A stretch of 7,439 nt of DNA from JBAUHN01 sp049680295 (GCA_049680295.1 JBAUHN010000087.1:1-7439), one strand, 5' to 3'. Shown: positions 1-7,332, counted from the first letter of the stretch. Notes: generated by a model from the letters alone, not told the origin. A program made the numbers and translations.

Positions 1-504
1 CCTCTGGGGATTTATTCGGCGCGACGTCCGCGCGTCTATAAAGTAATCCGGCCCATTCTCGATATGCAGCAGACCATGCCGACCTTCGTTTACATGATTC
101 CGGTCATTGCGTTTTTTGGCACCGGCAAAGCAGCAGCGGTTGTCACCTGTTTGATCTTTGGCATGCCGCCGGTGGTGCGCCTGACGGTGTTGGGTATTCA
201 GGGGGTTCCGGAGTCCATTCGCGAGGCCGCAGTCGCCTACGGGTCTTCGGAATGGTATCTGATGACGCGGGTTGAGTTGCCGCTTGCCGCGCCAAGTATC
301 CGTGCTGGTATCAATCAGACCATCTTGCTCAGCTTGCTCACTGTGGTCGTTGCATCTTTGATTGGCGCAAAGGGGCTGGGTGAAGACGTGCTGGAGGCGC
401 TGCAATATGCATCGATAGGGCAGGGCTTGTTGGCCGGGTTGGCTATTCTGTTCCTCGCCAAAATCCTCGACCGTATTTTCATGGGAGAGAACGATGGCGT
501 TTGA
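1..504 (+). CDS. Glycine betaine/proline-type ABC transporter permease, 5'-truncated by window edge
   Basis: This is the inner-membrane permease subunit of an importer of the ProW/OpuAB type, which takes up betaine, choline, proline or related compounds with an ATPase and a binding protein that are probably encoded upstream. The frame is open from base 1 (PLGIYSARRPRVYKV...), so the gene starts outside the window and the ATG at 64 is internal. About 167 C-terminal residues are visible. They include the family-typical stretch MPTFVYMIPVIAFFGTGK and an EAA loop at bases 223-288 (EAAVAYG followed by VELPLA), which is where the ATPase docks. Hydrophobic segments lie around bases 85-165, 320-370 and 420-470. 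The gene ends TGA at 502-504, overlapping the next start by 11 bases, which implies one transcript and coupled translation. The family call is strong; the transported substrate is not determined. Confidence 0.93.
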   Translation, partial: PLGIYSARRPRVYKVIRPILDMQQTMPTFVYMIPVIAFFGTGKAAAVVTCLIFGMPPVVRLTVLGIQGVPESIREAAVAYGSSEWYLMTRVELPLAAPSIRAGINQTILLSLLTVVVASLIGAKGLGEDVLEALQYASIGQGLLAGLAILFLAKILDRIFMGENDGV

Positions 505-2146
505 CCCATTTGATTTCATCATCGTTGGCGCGGGATCTGCCGGCTGTGCATTGGCCGCACGGCTTACGGAAAGCGGCAATTTTCGCGTCCTGTTGCTTGA
601 AGCAGGAGGTGAGGCGACCCATCCTTGGATGTCGACCCCCCTTGGCGTGGGCAAGATGCTGGCCGATCCGTCTATTCTGTGGGCTTTTGAGACAGAGCCG
701 GAACCGGAAATGAAGGACACAAAGCTGTTCTGGCCTCGTGGCAAAGTGCTGGGTGGATCGAGCAGCATCAATGGTATGTTGTATGTGCGTGGCGATCCCG
801 TTCTTTACGACAAATGGCGCGACGCGGATTGTCCGGGCTGGGGGTATCAAGATCTGCTGCCGCTGTTCAAACGCATTGAAGACCGCAAAGGTGGCGATCC
901 CGACTGGCGCGGTGTCGGGGGCCCGATCAAAGTGACCAACATCGCCCATAAAGACGCGATTACCGAAGCTTTCTTCAACGGGTGCCAATCCTTTGGCATT
1001 CCCGCGACAGACGACTACAACGCCAGGTCCTATGAAGGCGTTTCATATCTGCAATTGTCGGTCGAAAACGGCAAAAGATGTAGTGCGGAAAGTGCCTATC
1101 TGAAACCCGCGCGTGGTCGCAAAAACCTCGAAGTCCGCACGCAAGCGCTTGTGAACCGGGTTTTGTTTGAAGCGGGCAGGGCGGTTGGCATTGAAGTTTG
1201 TACAAGAAGCGGAGGGGTAGAAACTCTGCGCGCGCAAAAAGAAGTTATCCTCTGCGGCGGGGCGCTGTGCTCTCCTTTGATATTGGAGCGTTCCGGGGTA
1301 GGGGACGCTGCTGTATTGGATGCAAACGGCATTGATCGCGTTTTGCATTTGCCGGGTGTAGGCGCCAATCTGCAAGATCATCTAAACGTGCGCATAACCT
1401 ATGAAACCGATCAGCCGATCACATTGAATGATGCGTTGAACAATCCCATACGCGGCGCGATGATGGCGTTGAAATATGCCATTACCCGCCGCGGGTTGAT
1501 GGCGACATCGACGGTCACTGTACATGCGCTGATGAAAAGCGACGCAAGCCTGCCGTCGCCAGATCTGAAATTGCAGGTTGCGCATGTGACGGGCAAAGAC
1601 CGGTTTTCGATGGCAAAGGGGCTGGGCATTGACCCCTGGCCGGGGTTCAGTCTGAATTCGTTTCAGTTGCAGCCAGCCTCGCGCGGCACGATCCACATCA
1701 GATCGACCGACCCAGCGGACGATCCTGTTATCAAGGCACAGTATCTGACGGACGCGGGTGACCGGGAGATCATGGTCAAGAGCCTGAGGGTCCTGCGCGA
1801 TCTGGCAAAAACGCCTGAGATTTCAAAGCTGATCAAACGCGAAGTTCTGCCCGGACCGGAGATTACCACGGATGATGAATTGTTGGCCTATGCGCGCGCC
1901 ACCGGGCAAACAAGCTGGCACACGGTCGGCACCTGTAAGATGGGCGCTGATGAGATGTCAGTCGTGGGGCCTGACCTAAGAGTGCGCGGGGTGGAAGGGC
2001 TTCGGGTGGCCGATGCTTCAGTTGTTCCGATAATTGTATCTGCGAACACCAATGCTGCTGCCTATGTGGTCGCAGAGCGTTGCGCTGAACTATTGGCGCA
2101 CACTTGGACCTCCCCTGCGGAAATGGCTTCGGAGACCGTGGCATGA
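494..2146 (+). CDS. GMC-family FAD-dependent oxidoreductase (choline dehydrogenase-like), 550 aa
   Basis: It oxidises a primary alcohol to an aldehyde using non-covalent FAD; electrons probably go to a quinone or other carrier. Seen in the protein: N-terminal dinucleotide-binding motif GAGSAG (residues 12-17) with an acidic strand end LLLEAGG; GMC signature 1 around residues 81-100 (GGSSSINGM core); signature 2 at 256-270 (GALCSP...RSGVG); GVGANLQDHLN (288-298); and the C-terminal active site with His476 in WHTVGTCKMG and Asn520 in NTNAAAY. The 44-residue spacing of this His/Asn pair matches choline oxidase and BetA-type enzymes. The choline-oxidase flavin-linking His is replaced in the SSSIN segment, so covalent FAD is not expected. 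Length is normal for the family. The start at 494 is preceded by GGAGA (484-488) and overlaps the permease stop. Choline is a plausible but unproven substrate, since GMC subfamilies differ widely and this is not a clear BetA. Confidence 0.93.
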   Translation: MAFDPFDFIIVGAGSAGCALAARLTESGNFRVLLLEAGGEATHPWMSTPLGVGKMLADPSILWAFETEPEPEMKDTKLFWPRGKVLGGSSSINGMLYVRGDPVLYDKWRDADCPGWGYQDLLPLFKRIEDRKGGDPDWRGVGGPIKVTNIAHKDAITEAFFNGCQSFGIPATDDYNARSYEGVSYLQLSVENGKRCSAESAYLKPARGRKNLEVRTQALVNRVLFEAGRAVGIEVCTRSGGVETLRAQKEVILCGGALCSPLILERSGVGDAAVLDANGIDRVLHLPGVGANLQDHLNVRITYETDQPITLNDALNNPIRGAMMALKYAITRRGLMATSTVTVHALMKSDASLPSPDLKLQVAHVTGKDRFSMAKGLGIDPWPGFSLNSFQLQPASRGTIHIRSTDPADDPVIKAQYLTDAGDREIMVKSLRVLRDLAKTPEISKLIKREVLPGPEITTDDELLAYARATGQTSWHTVGTCKMGADEMSVVGPDLRVRGVEGLRVADASVVPIIVSANTNAAAYVVAERCAELLAHTWTSPAEMASETVA

Positions 2147-2210
2147 CATGACACAGGGCTTTGATCCGAGATCACACTCCATCCAAACCCCCGATAACGT
2201 GAGACCTAAA

Positions 2211-3689
2211 ATGACCAAGAACTACAAAATGCTGATTGACGGCCAGTGGGTGGATGCCTCTGATGGCGCTACATTCACAACAGCAAACCCCGCTACGGGC
2301 GAAGTTTGGGCAACTGCACCGGAAGCGACTGCAGAGGATGTCGAGCGGGCGGTAATGGCCGCGCATCGCGCGTGCTACGATGGGCCTTGGTCCAGGATGA
2401 GTGCTACACAACGCGGGCATAGCCTGCGCCGTCTGGCCGATTTGCTTGCCGAAAACTCCGAAGAGTTTGGCATGATAGAAACCCGCGACACCGGAAAGCT
2501 GCTGAAGGAGACGCGCTGGCAATCCAGGTATATCTCTGAATTCCTGCACTTTTTTGCGGGCGCTGCTGATAAGGTCCATGGCGAGACACTTCCCATCGAC
2601 AAACCGGACATGTTTGTGTTCACCGAACGCGAACCGCTGGGTGTCATTGCTGCGATCGTGCCGTGGAATAGTCAGATGTTTCTGACGGCGGTCAAGATCG
2701 GCCCGGCTTTGGCGGCGGGCAATACTGTGGTGCTGAAAACCTCTGAATTTGCCCCGGCAGTGATCCTTGAGTTTGCAAAACTGTTTTCGCAGGCGGGCAT
2801 ACCTGACGGTGTCATCAATATCGTAACCGGACATGGGGAACCCTGTGGCAAGGTACTGACGTCGCATCCGTTGGTGGCGCGCATTTCCTTCACCGGGGGG
2901 CCGGTTGCCGCCAAGCATATTCTGATGAATTCGACGAACAATTTTGCCGAAGTTTCGTTGGAGCTGGGCGGGAAATCACCTTTTATCGTGTTTGACGATG
3001 CTGACACTGAAAGTGCGGTGAACGGTGCGGTCTCGGGCATCTTTGCAGCATCGGGCCAAAGCTGTGTCGCGGGATCGCGGCTGATCGTGCACGAAGACAT
3101 CGCGGACAGGTTTCTTGCGCGGATGGTCGACATCGCGAACCTGACAAAAATCGGTGATCCGATGCTGGATGAAACCGAGATGGGGCCGCTATGTACCTAC
3201 GGGCAACTTGAAACCACCGAACGCGAAGTGGCGTTGGCGGTTGAGCAAGGCGGCAAGGTGCTCTGCGGGGGCAGGCGCGCGACAGGGCAGGGCAGTGACA
3301 TGTTTTTTGAACCGACAATTATTGAGTGTCCGGGACCGCATTTGAATATTGTCGATACTGAAATGTTCGCGCCTGTGCTTAGCGTGTTGCGCTTTGGGAC
3401 CGAAGAAGAAGCATTGGCATTGGCCAATGACACTGAACACGGGTTGGCCGCAGGGATTTTCACCCGTGACAGCGCACGCGCCTTGCGCATGTCACGCGCG
3501 GTACGAGCGGGCATTGTCTGGGTGAACACCTACCGCGCCGTTTCTCCGATTGCGGAGTTTGGCGGCATGAAGAACTCAGGTTACGGCCGCGAAAGCGGGT
3601 TCCAGGCGCTCTATGATTATACCCGCCCAAAGACTGTTTGGATGAACACCTCATCTACCCCGCTGGGCAGTCAGTTTGTGGCGCGATAA
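2211..3689 (+). CDS. NAD-type aldehyde dehydrogenase, 492 aa
   Basis: It oxidises an aldehyde to a carboxylate with NAD(P)+ in the cytoplasm, most simply the aldehyde made by the GMC enzyme encoded just upstream. All catalytic parts are present: oxyanion Asn153 in PWNSQ, Lys176 and Glu179 in VLKTSE (Glu here usually favours NAD over NADP), general base Glu251 in LELGGKSP, and nucleophile Cys285 in GQSCVAGSR. The Glu-Cys spacing of 34 equals that of classic ALDHs. The C-terminus has the usual EFGGMKNSGYGRESG region and closing strand. The ATG at 2211 was chosen because it puts the normal short N-terminus before LIDGQWV. An in-frame ATG at 2148 would add 21 residues of low-complexity character directly after the GMC stop and cannot be fully excluded. 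The Shine-Dalgarno site before 2211 is weak (GTGAGA). Betaine-aldehyde dehydrogenase is one possible identity; substrate unproven. Confidence 0.93.
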   Translation: MTKNYKMLIDGQWVDASDGATFTTANPATGEVWATAPEATAEDVERAVMAAHRACYDGPWSRMSATQRGHSLRRLADLLAENSEEFGMIETRDTGKLLKETRWQSRYISEFLHFFAGAADKVHGETLPIDKPDMFVFTEREPLGVIAAIVPWNSQMFLTAVKIGPALAAGNTVVLKTSEFAPAVILEFAKLFSQAGIPDGVINIVTGHGEPCGKVLTSHPLVARISFTGGPVAAKHILMNSTNNFAEVSLELGGKSPFIVFDDADTESAVNGAVSGIFAASGQSCVAGSRLIVHEDIADRFLARMVDIANLTKIGDPMLDETEMGPLCTYGQLETTEREVALAVEQGGKVLCGGRRATGQGSDMFFEPTIIECPGPHLNIVDTEMFAPVLSVLRFGTEEEALALANDTEHGLAAGIFTRDSARALRMSRAVRAGIVWVNTYRAVSPIAEFGGMKNSGYGRESGFQALYDYTRPKTVWMNTSSTPLGSQFVAR

Positions 3690-3698
3690 GGCCAACTC

Positions 3699-3703
3699 AG
3701 GAG
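3699..3703 (+). promoter_or_regulatory. Shine-Dalgarno site AGGAG before the TTG start at 3711
   Basis: A consensus AGGAG lies 7 bases before the TTG codon at 3711. It is stronger than the sites in front of the aldehyde dehydrogenase, and no long gene uses it. It is the main reason to take the short frame at 3711-3815 seriously. Confidence 0.55.
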
Positions 3704-3710
3704 TGACTAG

Positions 3711-3815
3711 TTGAAATTCTACATTGCAATCATTCTGGGACGTGTTGATCCAGGCACGGATATTCCGGTGAAGATTGAAACACATAAATCAAAGGAACGC
3801 GAAAATGCCGGTTGA
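3711..3815 (+). pseudogene. Probable N-terminal remnant of a luciferase-like (LLM class) flavin-dependent monooxygenase; 34-codon frame
   Basis: The frame begins with TTG, reads MKFYIAIILGRVDPGTDI, and stops at TGA 3813-3815, overlapping the start of the next gene. From memory of the family, bacterial luciferase-like monooxygenases (PF00296) often begin MKFxLxxxxERxDP, and members of this kind occur next to DUF1185 genes. The match covers only about 18 residues. After it the frame continues as unrelated sequence (PVKIETHKSK...), and the expected 300 or more further residues are absent because the DUF1185 gene begins at once. The simplest reading is an internal deletion that removed nearly all of the monooxygenase gene but kept its ribosome binding site and start. 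Alternatives are a genuine 34-residue peptide, a translational leader for the downstream gene, or a chance frame. The homology is recalled and has not been searched. Confidence 0.45.
3791..3796 (+). promoter_or_regulatory. Shine-Dalgarno site AAAGGA for the DUF1185 gene
   Basis: AAAGGA ends 8 bases before the ATG at 3805. It decides in favour of this start over the in-frame TTG at 3775, which has no comparable site and would add 10 residues not expected in the family. Confidence 0.7.
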
Positions 3816-4401
3816 AATCCGTCGTAGCCTGATGTGGCAACAGACAACCTATCTGGAAGGCTGGAAAGAGGTCGCTGAGCCGACATCGCTTGTGGCAGCC
3901 ATGGTGATCATCAAGAACCCGTGGTTTGGCCGGGGCCATGTTGAAGACATGCGCCCTGAAATTCAGGAACATGGTCCGGTGGTTGGCAAGTTGCTCACTG
4001 GCATGTTGCTGGATGTGACGGGTGACCGATTACAGGGGTGTGGCAAAGCATCCGTTGTGGGCATGGGCGGCGAGATTGAGCATGCGCAGGCACTGACCCA
4101 CACGTTGCACTTTGGCAATCAGTTCCGCGAGGCGATCAACGCCAAGTCCTACCTCGTCTTCTCCAATACCCGTGGTGCCGCGAACTGCGCGATTACCATT
4201 CCCCTGATGGACAAGGACGACGGCGGGCGACGTTCGCACTATCAGACCATCCAGACCAGTATCTCCGACGCGCCGGCAGAGGATGAGATTATTGTGGCGC
4301 TTGGTGCATCCGTGGGTGGGCATCCCAATCACCGGATTGGTGATCGCTATGAAGACCTGCGTGAAATGGGCCGGGATGTTGATAACCCGGCGGGTGTTTG
4401 A
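3805..4401 (+). CDS. DUF1185 / 'amino acid synthesis' family protein (PF06684), 198 aa
   Basis: This is a small, soluble cytoplasmic protein of a family named for a presumed role in amino-acid metabolism. Solved members have a chorismate-mutase-like fold, and I know of no firmly established reaction. Recognised by overall length (about 195 residues is normal) and by conserved blocks: the opening VEIRRSLMWQQTTYLEGW, the segment KASVVGMGGEIEHAQALTHT (residues 81-100) followed by LHFGNQFREA, the middle block SYLVFSNTRGAANCAITIPL, and the C-terminal block GASVGGHPNHRIGDRY. His93 in EIEH and His173/His176 in GGHPNH are good candidates for functional residues (inference). No signal peptide or membrane segment is seen. 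Its stop overlaps the next start as TGATG, so it is probably translationally coupled to the hydrolase, which suggests the two proteins act in one step or in consecutive steps. Confidence 0.85.
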   Translation: MPVEIRRSLMWQQTTYLEGWKEVAEPTSLVAAMVIIKNPWFGRGHVEDMRPEIQEHGPVVGKLLTGMLLDVTGDRLQGCGKASVVGMGGEIEHAQALTHTLHFGNQFREAINAKSYLVFSNTRGAANCAITIPLMDKDDGGRRSHYQTIQTSISDAPAEDEIIVALGASVGGHPNHRIGDRYEDLREMGRDVDNPAGV

Positions 4402-5198
4402 TGCCTGTCAGCGCTCAAGGCACGTCCTTTACGCTCAGTGGTCCCGAAGGCGCACCGGTGGTGGCGCTGATTCACGGGCTTGGCTTGACCAGTAACAGCA
4501 CATGGGGGCAGATCGCGCCGGTGTTGGCGGATGAGTTCCGGGTGTTGAGTTACGATTTGTGCGGGCATGGGAAAACTGCGCTGCCTGATCACCAGCCGAG
4601 CCTGACGGTTCTGTCGGAACAGCTGATCACGCTGATGGATGAATTGAGCATTGCCAAAGCGGCGCTGGTGGGTTTTTCACTGGGCGGAATGATCAACCGT
4701 CGCATGGCGATTGATCATCCGGACCGGGTATCGGCCTTGGCTATTCTGAACTCGCCTCACGAACGCGGGCCGGCGCAGCAAAAACTGGTCGAAGAGCGTG
4801 CCCGTGACACCAGCGCAGGCGGCCCGGCGGCAGGTATTGACGTAACACTTGCCCGCTGGTTCACATCTGAGTTTCGCCACGAACACCCGGATAAAGTCGC
4901 GCAAATCCGCAATGTTGTGTTGGCCAATCACCCCGTGAACTACGCGGCCCATCGCCTTGTGCTGGCGCAGGGGGTGGTGGAACTGATCCGCCCAGATCCA
5001 CCGATCAACCACCCGACACTTGTGATGACCTGCGAAAACGACAGCGGGTCGACCCCTGCCATGACGCAGGCGATTGCGGCCGAAATCAACGGTGGTGAGG
5101 CACATATTGTGCCGTCGCTTCAACATCTTGGGCTGATCGAAAACCCGGACAGTTTTAGCAACCCTATCATTAATTTTTTGCGCCGAAAAATCGGCTGA
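4401..5198 (+). CDS. Alpha/beta-fold hydrolase, 265 aa
   Basis: A cytoplasmic alpha/beta hydrolase likely to cleave an ester, lactone or C-C bond of a pathway intermediate. Seen: oxyanion-hole HGLG (residues 25-28), the strand-turn YDLCGHGKT, the nucleophile elbow GFSLGG with Ser93, the acid Asp214 in CENDSGST, and the catalytic His242 in LQHLGLIE. All three triad residues are in the expected order and spacing, and the length is typical. The style resembles the 3-oxoadipate enol-lactonase (PcaD)/RsbQ branch, but family members with this look have many substrates, so no specific activity is claimed. The ATG at 4401 shares one base with the preceding TGA; the TTG one codon earlier is not needed. 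The gap to the next gene is 17 bases. Confidence 0.9.
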   Translation: MPVSAQGTSFTLSGPEGAPVVALIHGLGLTSNSTWGQIAPVLADEFRVLSYDLCGHGKTALPDHQPSLTVLSEQLITLMDELSIAKAALVGFSLGGMINRRMAIDHPDRVSALAILNSPHERGPAQQKLVEERARDTSAGGPAAGIDVTLARWFTSEFRHEHPDKVAQIRNVVLANHPVNYAAHRLVLAQGVVELIRPDPPINHPTLVMTCENDSGSTPAMTQAIAAEINGGEAHIVPSLQHLGLIENPDSFSNPIINFLRRKIG

Positions 5199-5215
5199 GG
5201 ACCAAAGGATAAAAC

Positions 5216-6904
5216 ATGACAAAACTCACAGGCGGTCAGGCCGCAGTCGAAGCGCTAAAGGCGGAAAAGTCGGAATTTGTGTTTGGCCTGATCGGGTCGG
5301 CGACGATGGAGATGTTCGACGCGCTTTACGACGCCAAAGAGATCAAACTGATCGGTGTTCATGATGAACGGACGGGTACGCATATGGCCGATGGCTATGC
5401 CCGTGCCTCTGGAAATGCCGGCGTTGTGCTGGCAGGGCAGAACGGCCCCGGCACAACCAACCTTGTCACCGGATTAGCACAGGCCAAAGCCGCCTACACC
5501 CCTATCGTTTCAATCGCAGGGGCGCTGGCGACGGAGCATGTGTACCGCGATGCCTTTCAGGAAGTCGATCAACAGGCGCTGTTCACACCGATCACCAAAA
5601 AGACATGGACAGCGACAAGCGCGGATCGTGTTCCCGAAATGGTCCGCGAGGCCTTTCGCGTGGCCCATGCCCCGCGCAAAGGTCCGGTTCAGTTGAACCT
5701 GCCACGCGATGTGTTGTCAGGCCAGGCCGATTTTGAAGCGATGCAGGAGCCTCGGCAATACCGCCCGGTTGGCGCCATTGCAGCGCCGAAAGAAGTAATC
5801 TTGCAGGCCGCCAAACTGCTGGCCGGGGCGGCGCGCCCGGTTATTATTGCAGGGGGCGGGATCAAAAACACCGGCGCGGGGGACAAGGCCATGGCGCTGG
5901 CCGAGGCTTTAAATGCGCCTGTGGTCAGCTCTCCCGGCCATGGTGATGCCGTGCCCTTTGGCCATCCGCTGAACGCAGGTCAAATGGGGCCGCGTGGCAA
6001 TGTAGTTGCCTCACGTCTGGTGAAACAAGCGGACGTGATCCTGGCCCTTGGCACAAGGATCGGATTCAACGCGACCTTCTATAGCTATGACAACATCAAT
6101 CGAGATGCCAAAATCATCCATGTCGAACAGGAACCCACTGCCATTGGTCGATATTTCCCGGTTGAAATGGGGATATGGGGTGATGCGCCTGTGGTCGCGG
6201 ATCAACTGCGTCAGGCCGCGGAAAAGCTAACCCGCCGTGCGGAGGCAGACGCCTGGACACAAACCTATATGGCGGAACGTCAGGCCTATTTGGCCACACG
6301 CGATGCACAGGCGGATACAGAAACGTTGCCAATCCAACCGTCAGGCCTGTTCAAGACATTGCGCGATGTGCTGCCGCAAAATGCAGCGATCACGATGGAT
6401 GCGGGTACGCTGTGCCTTCAGGCCACGGATGCGCTGAATTATTGGGAACCCAAAAGCCTGTTCACTCCGCTTGATTTTGGTTTGGTTGGCTTTTCTTTTG
6501 CTGCCGGATTGGGTGTCAAACTGGCCAGACCCGAGCGCCCCGTGGTCAGTTTGATGGGCGATGGCGGCTTTGGCATGACCGTTTCGGAGCTGTCCACAGC
6601 CGTCGACTACGGGATCAATTCAGTCACCGTTGTGATGAACAATGGCTGCTGGGGGGCTGAGAAAGCTTATCAGCGTGACTTCTTTGGCGGACGCTATATC
6701 GGCGCGGACATTTCAAGCCCGCCGTTTGACAAACTGGCTGAACTCTACGGGGCCAAAGGGTATCGCGCGCAAACCCTGCCCGAGATGGCTGAAGCGATTG
6801 AAGCGGCGCTGGCGTGTGGCAAACCCGCGGTGGTGGATGTTCAGGTTGATCCAGCCGCTCTCTATTCCTTCCGGCGCGACAGTTTCAAGCACCGCGGCGG
6901 CTAA
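5216..6904 (+). CDS. Thiamine-diphosphate-dependent enzyme, acetolactate synthase/sulfoacetaldehyde acetyltransferase-like, 562 aa
   Basis: A ThDP and Mg2+ dependent lyase or carboligase of the acetohydroxyacid-synthase superfamily. Domains in order: N-terminal Pyr domain with catalytic Glu51 in HDERTG and the QNGPGTTN turn (75-82); central domain (about 190-340) with IIAGGGIKNTG and ALGTRIG; C-terminal PP domain with the Mg/ThDP motif GDG (448-450) through NN (475-476). Several details resemble sulfoacetaldehyde acetyltransferase (Xsc) rather than ordinary acetolactate synthase: FQEVDQ (114-119), NNGCWGAEK (475-483) and the C-terminal FRRDSFK. Xsc turns sulfoacetaldehyde and phosphate into acetyl phosphate and sulfite, but it is longer at the C-terminus and usually sits near a phosphate acetyltransferase, which is not seen here. 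I therefore call it an Xsc-related enzyme of unknown substrate. The start has AAAGGA at 5204-5209, 6 bases ahead. Confidence 0.9.
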   Translation: MTKLTGGQAAVEALKAEKSEFVFGLIGSATMEMFDALYDAKEIKLIGVHDERTGTHMADGYARASGNAGVVLAGQNGPGTTNLVTGLAQAKAAYTPIVSIAGALATEHVYRDAFQEVDQQALFTPITKKTWTATSADRVPEMVREAFRVAHAPRKGPVQLNLPRDVLSGQADFEAMQEPRQYRPVGAIAAPKEVILQAAKLLAGAARPVIIAGGGIKNTGAGDKAMALAEALNAPVVSSPGHGDAVPFGHPLNAGQMGPRGNVVASRLVKQADVILALGTRIGFNATFYSYDNINRDAKIIHVEQEPTAIGRYFPVEMGIWGDAPVVADQLRQAAEKLTRRAEADAWTQTYMAERQAYLATRDAQADTETLPIQPSGLFKTLRDVLPQNAAITMDAGTLCLQATDALNYWEPKSLFTPLDFGLVGFSFAAGLGVKLARPERPVVSLMGDGGFGMTVSELSTAVDYGINSVTVVMNNGCWGAEKAYQRDFFGGRYIGADISSPPFDKLAELYGAKGYRAQTLPEMAEAIEAALACGKPAVVDVQVDPAALYSFRRDSFKHRGG

Positions 6905-6949
6905 ACGGCCAACCTGCCCAAAGCCCCAACACAACAAAAAGGACCCAAG

Positions 6950-7330
6950 ATGACCGAGAAGAAATCATACCCGGCGATTGAAGCGCAGCGCGCCACGGGC
7001 GATTGGAACCCGTTTTGGGACACACTTTTTGAACTTGATCCTGACTATCTGGAGACCTTTCTGGCGTTCCGGGCCGTTCCCCAGAACGGGCCGCTGCCTC
7101 AGAAATACAAAGAGCTGATTTTTATTGCCATCAACGTTGCCACAACGCACCTGTGGCCGTCAGGCGCACGCAGACACATGCAAAATGCGCTAGAAGCGGG
7201 TGCTACCAAAGAAGAAATTCTTGAGGTGATCCAATTGACCTCAATCATGGGAATTCATTCGATGACCATGGGCGTCCCGATCCTGATGGAGGAGGTTAGT
7301 AAATTTGATAAGACATCTAACGTAGGATAG
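6950..7330 (+). CDS. Carboxymuconolactone decarboxylase (CMD/AhpD-fold) family protein, 126 aa
   Basis: A small all-helical protein of the PF02627 fold, normally an oligomer. Seen: the helix QKYKELIFIAINVATTH, then LWPSGARRHMQNALEAGAT with the family's conserved His at residue 76, then KEEILEVIQLTSIMGIHS and the closing helix. The protein contains no cysteine at all, so it cannot work as an AhpD-type disulfide peroxidase; a decarboxylase, isomerase or lyase role towards a pathway intermediate is more likely (inference). The start at 6950 has AAGGA at 6939-6943, 6 bases ahead, and lies 45 bases after the ThDP-enzyme stop. It appears to be the last gene of the operon: a palindrome follows its stop immediately and no clear same-strand gene is seen in the remaining bases. 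Confidence 0.88.
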   Translation: MTEKKSYPAIEAQRATGDWNPFWDTLFELDPDYLETFLAFRAVPQNGPLPQKYKELIFIAINVATTHLWPSGARRHMQNALEAGATKEEILEVIQLTSIMGIHSMTMGVPILMEEVSKFDKTSNVG

Positions 7331-7332
7331 TT

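Noticed and set aside
479..988. Reverse-strand frame of 169 codons
   Set aside because: Opposite the GMC FAD-binding domain, with no domain or ribosome site of its own.
2034..2210. Extended aldehyde dehydrogenase start at 2034
   Set aside because: It would overlap the GMC gene by more than 100 bases and add residues with no family resemblance; the normal N-terminus begins at 2211.
2172..2918. Long reverse-strand frame of 248 codons
   Set aside because: It lies wholly opposite the aldehyde dehydrogenase, which has complete catalytic motifs; the translated product has no recognisable domain and looks like an antisense shadow.
4677..5222. Reverse-strand frame of 181 codons
   Set aside because: Opposite the alpha/beta hydrolase gene with its intact triad; rich in Arg, His and Cys as expected of an antisense frame.
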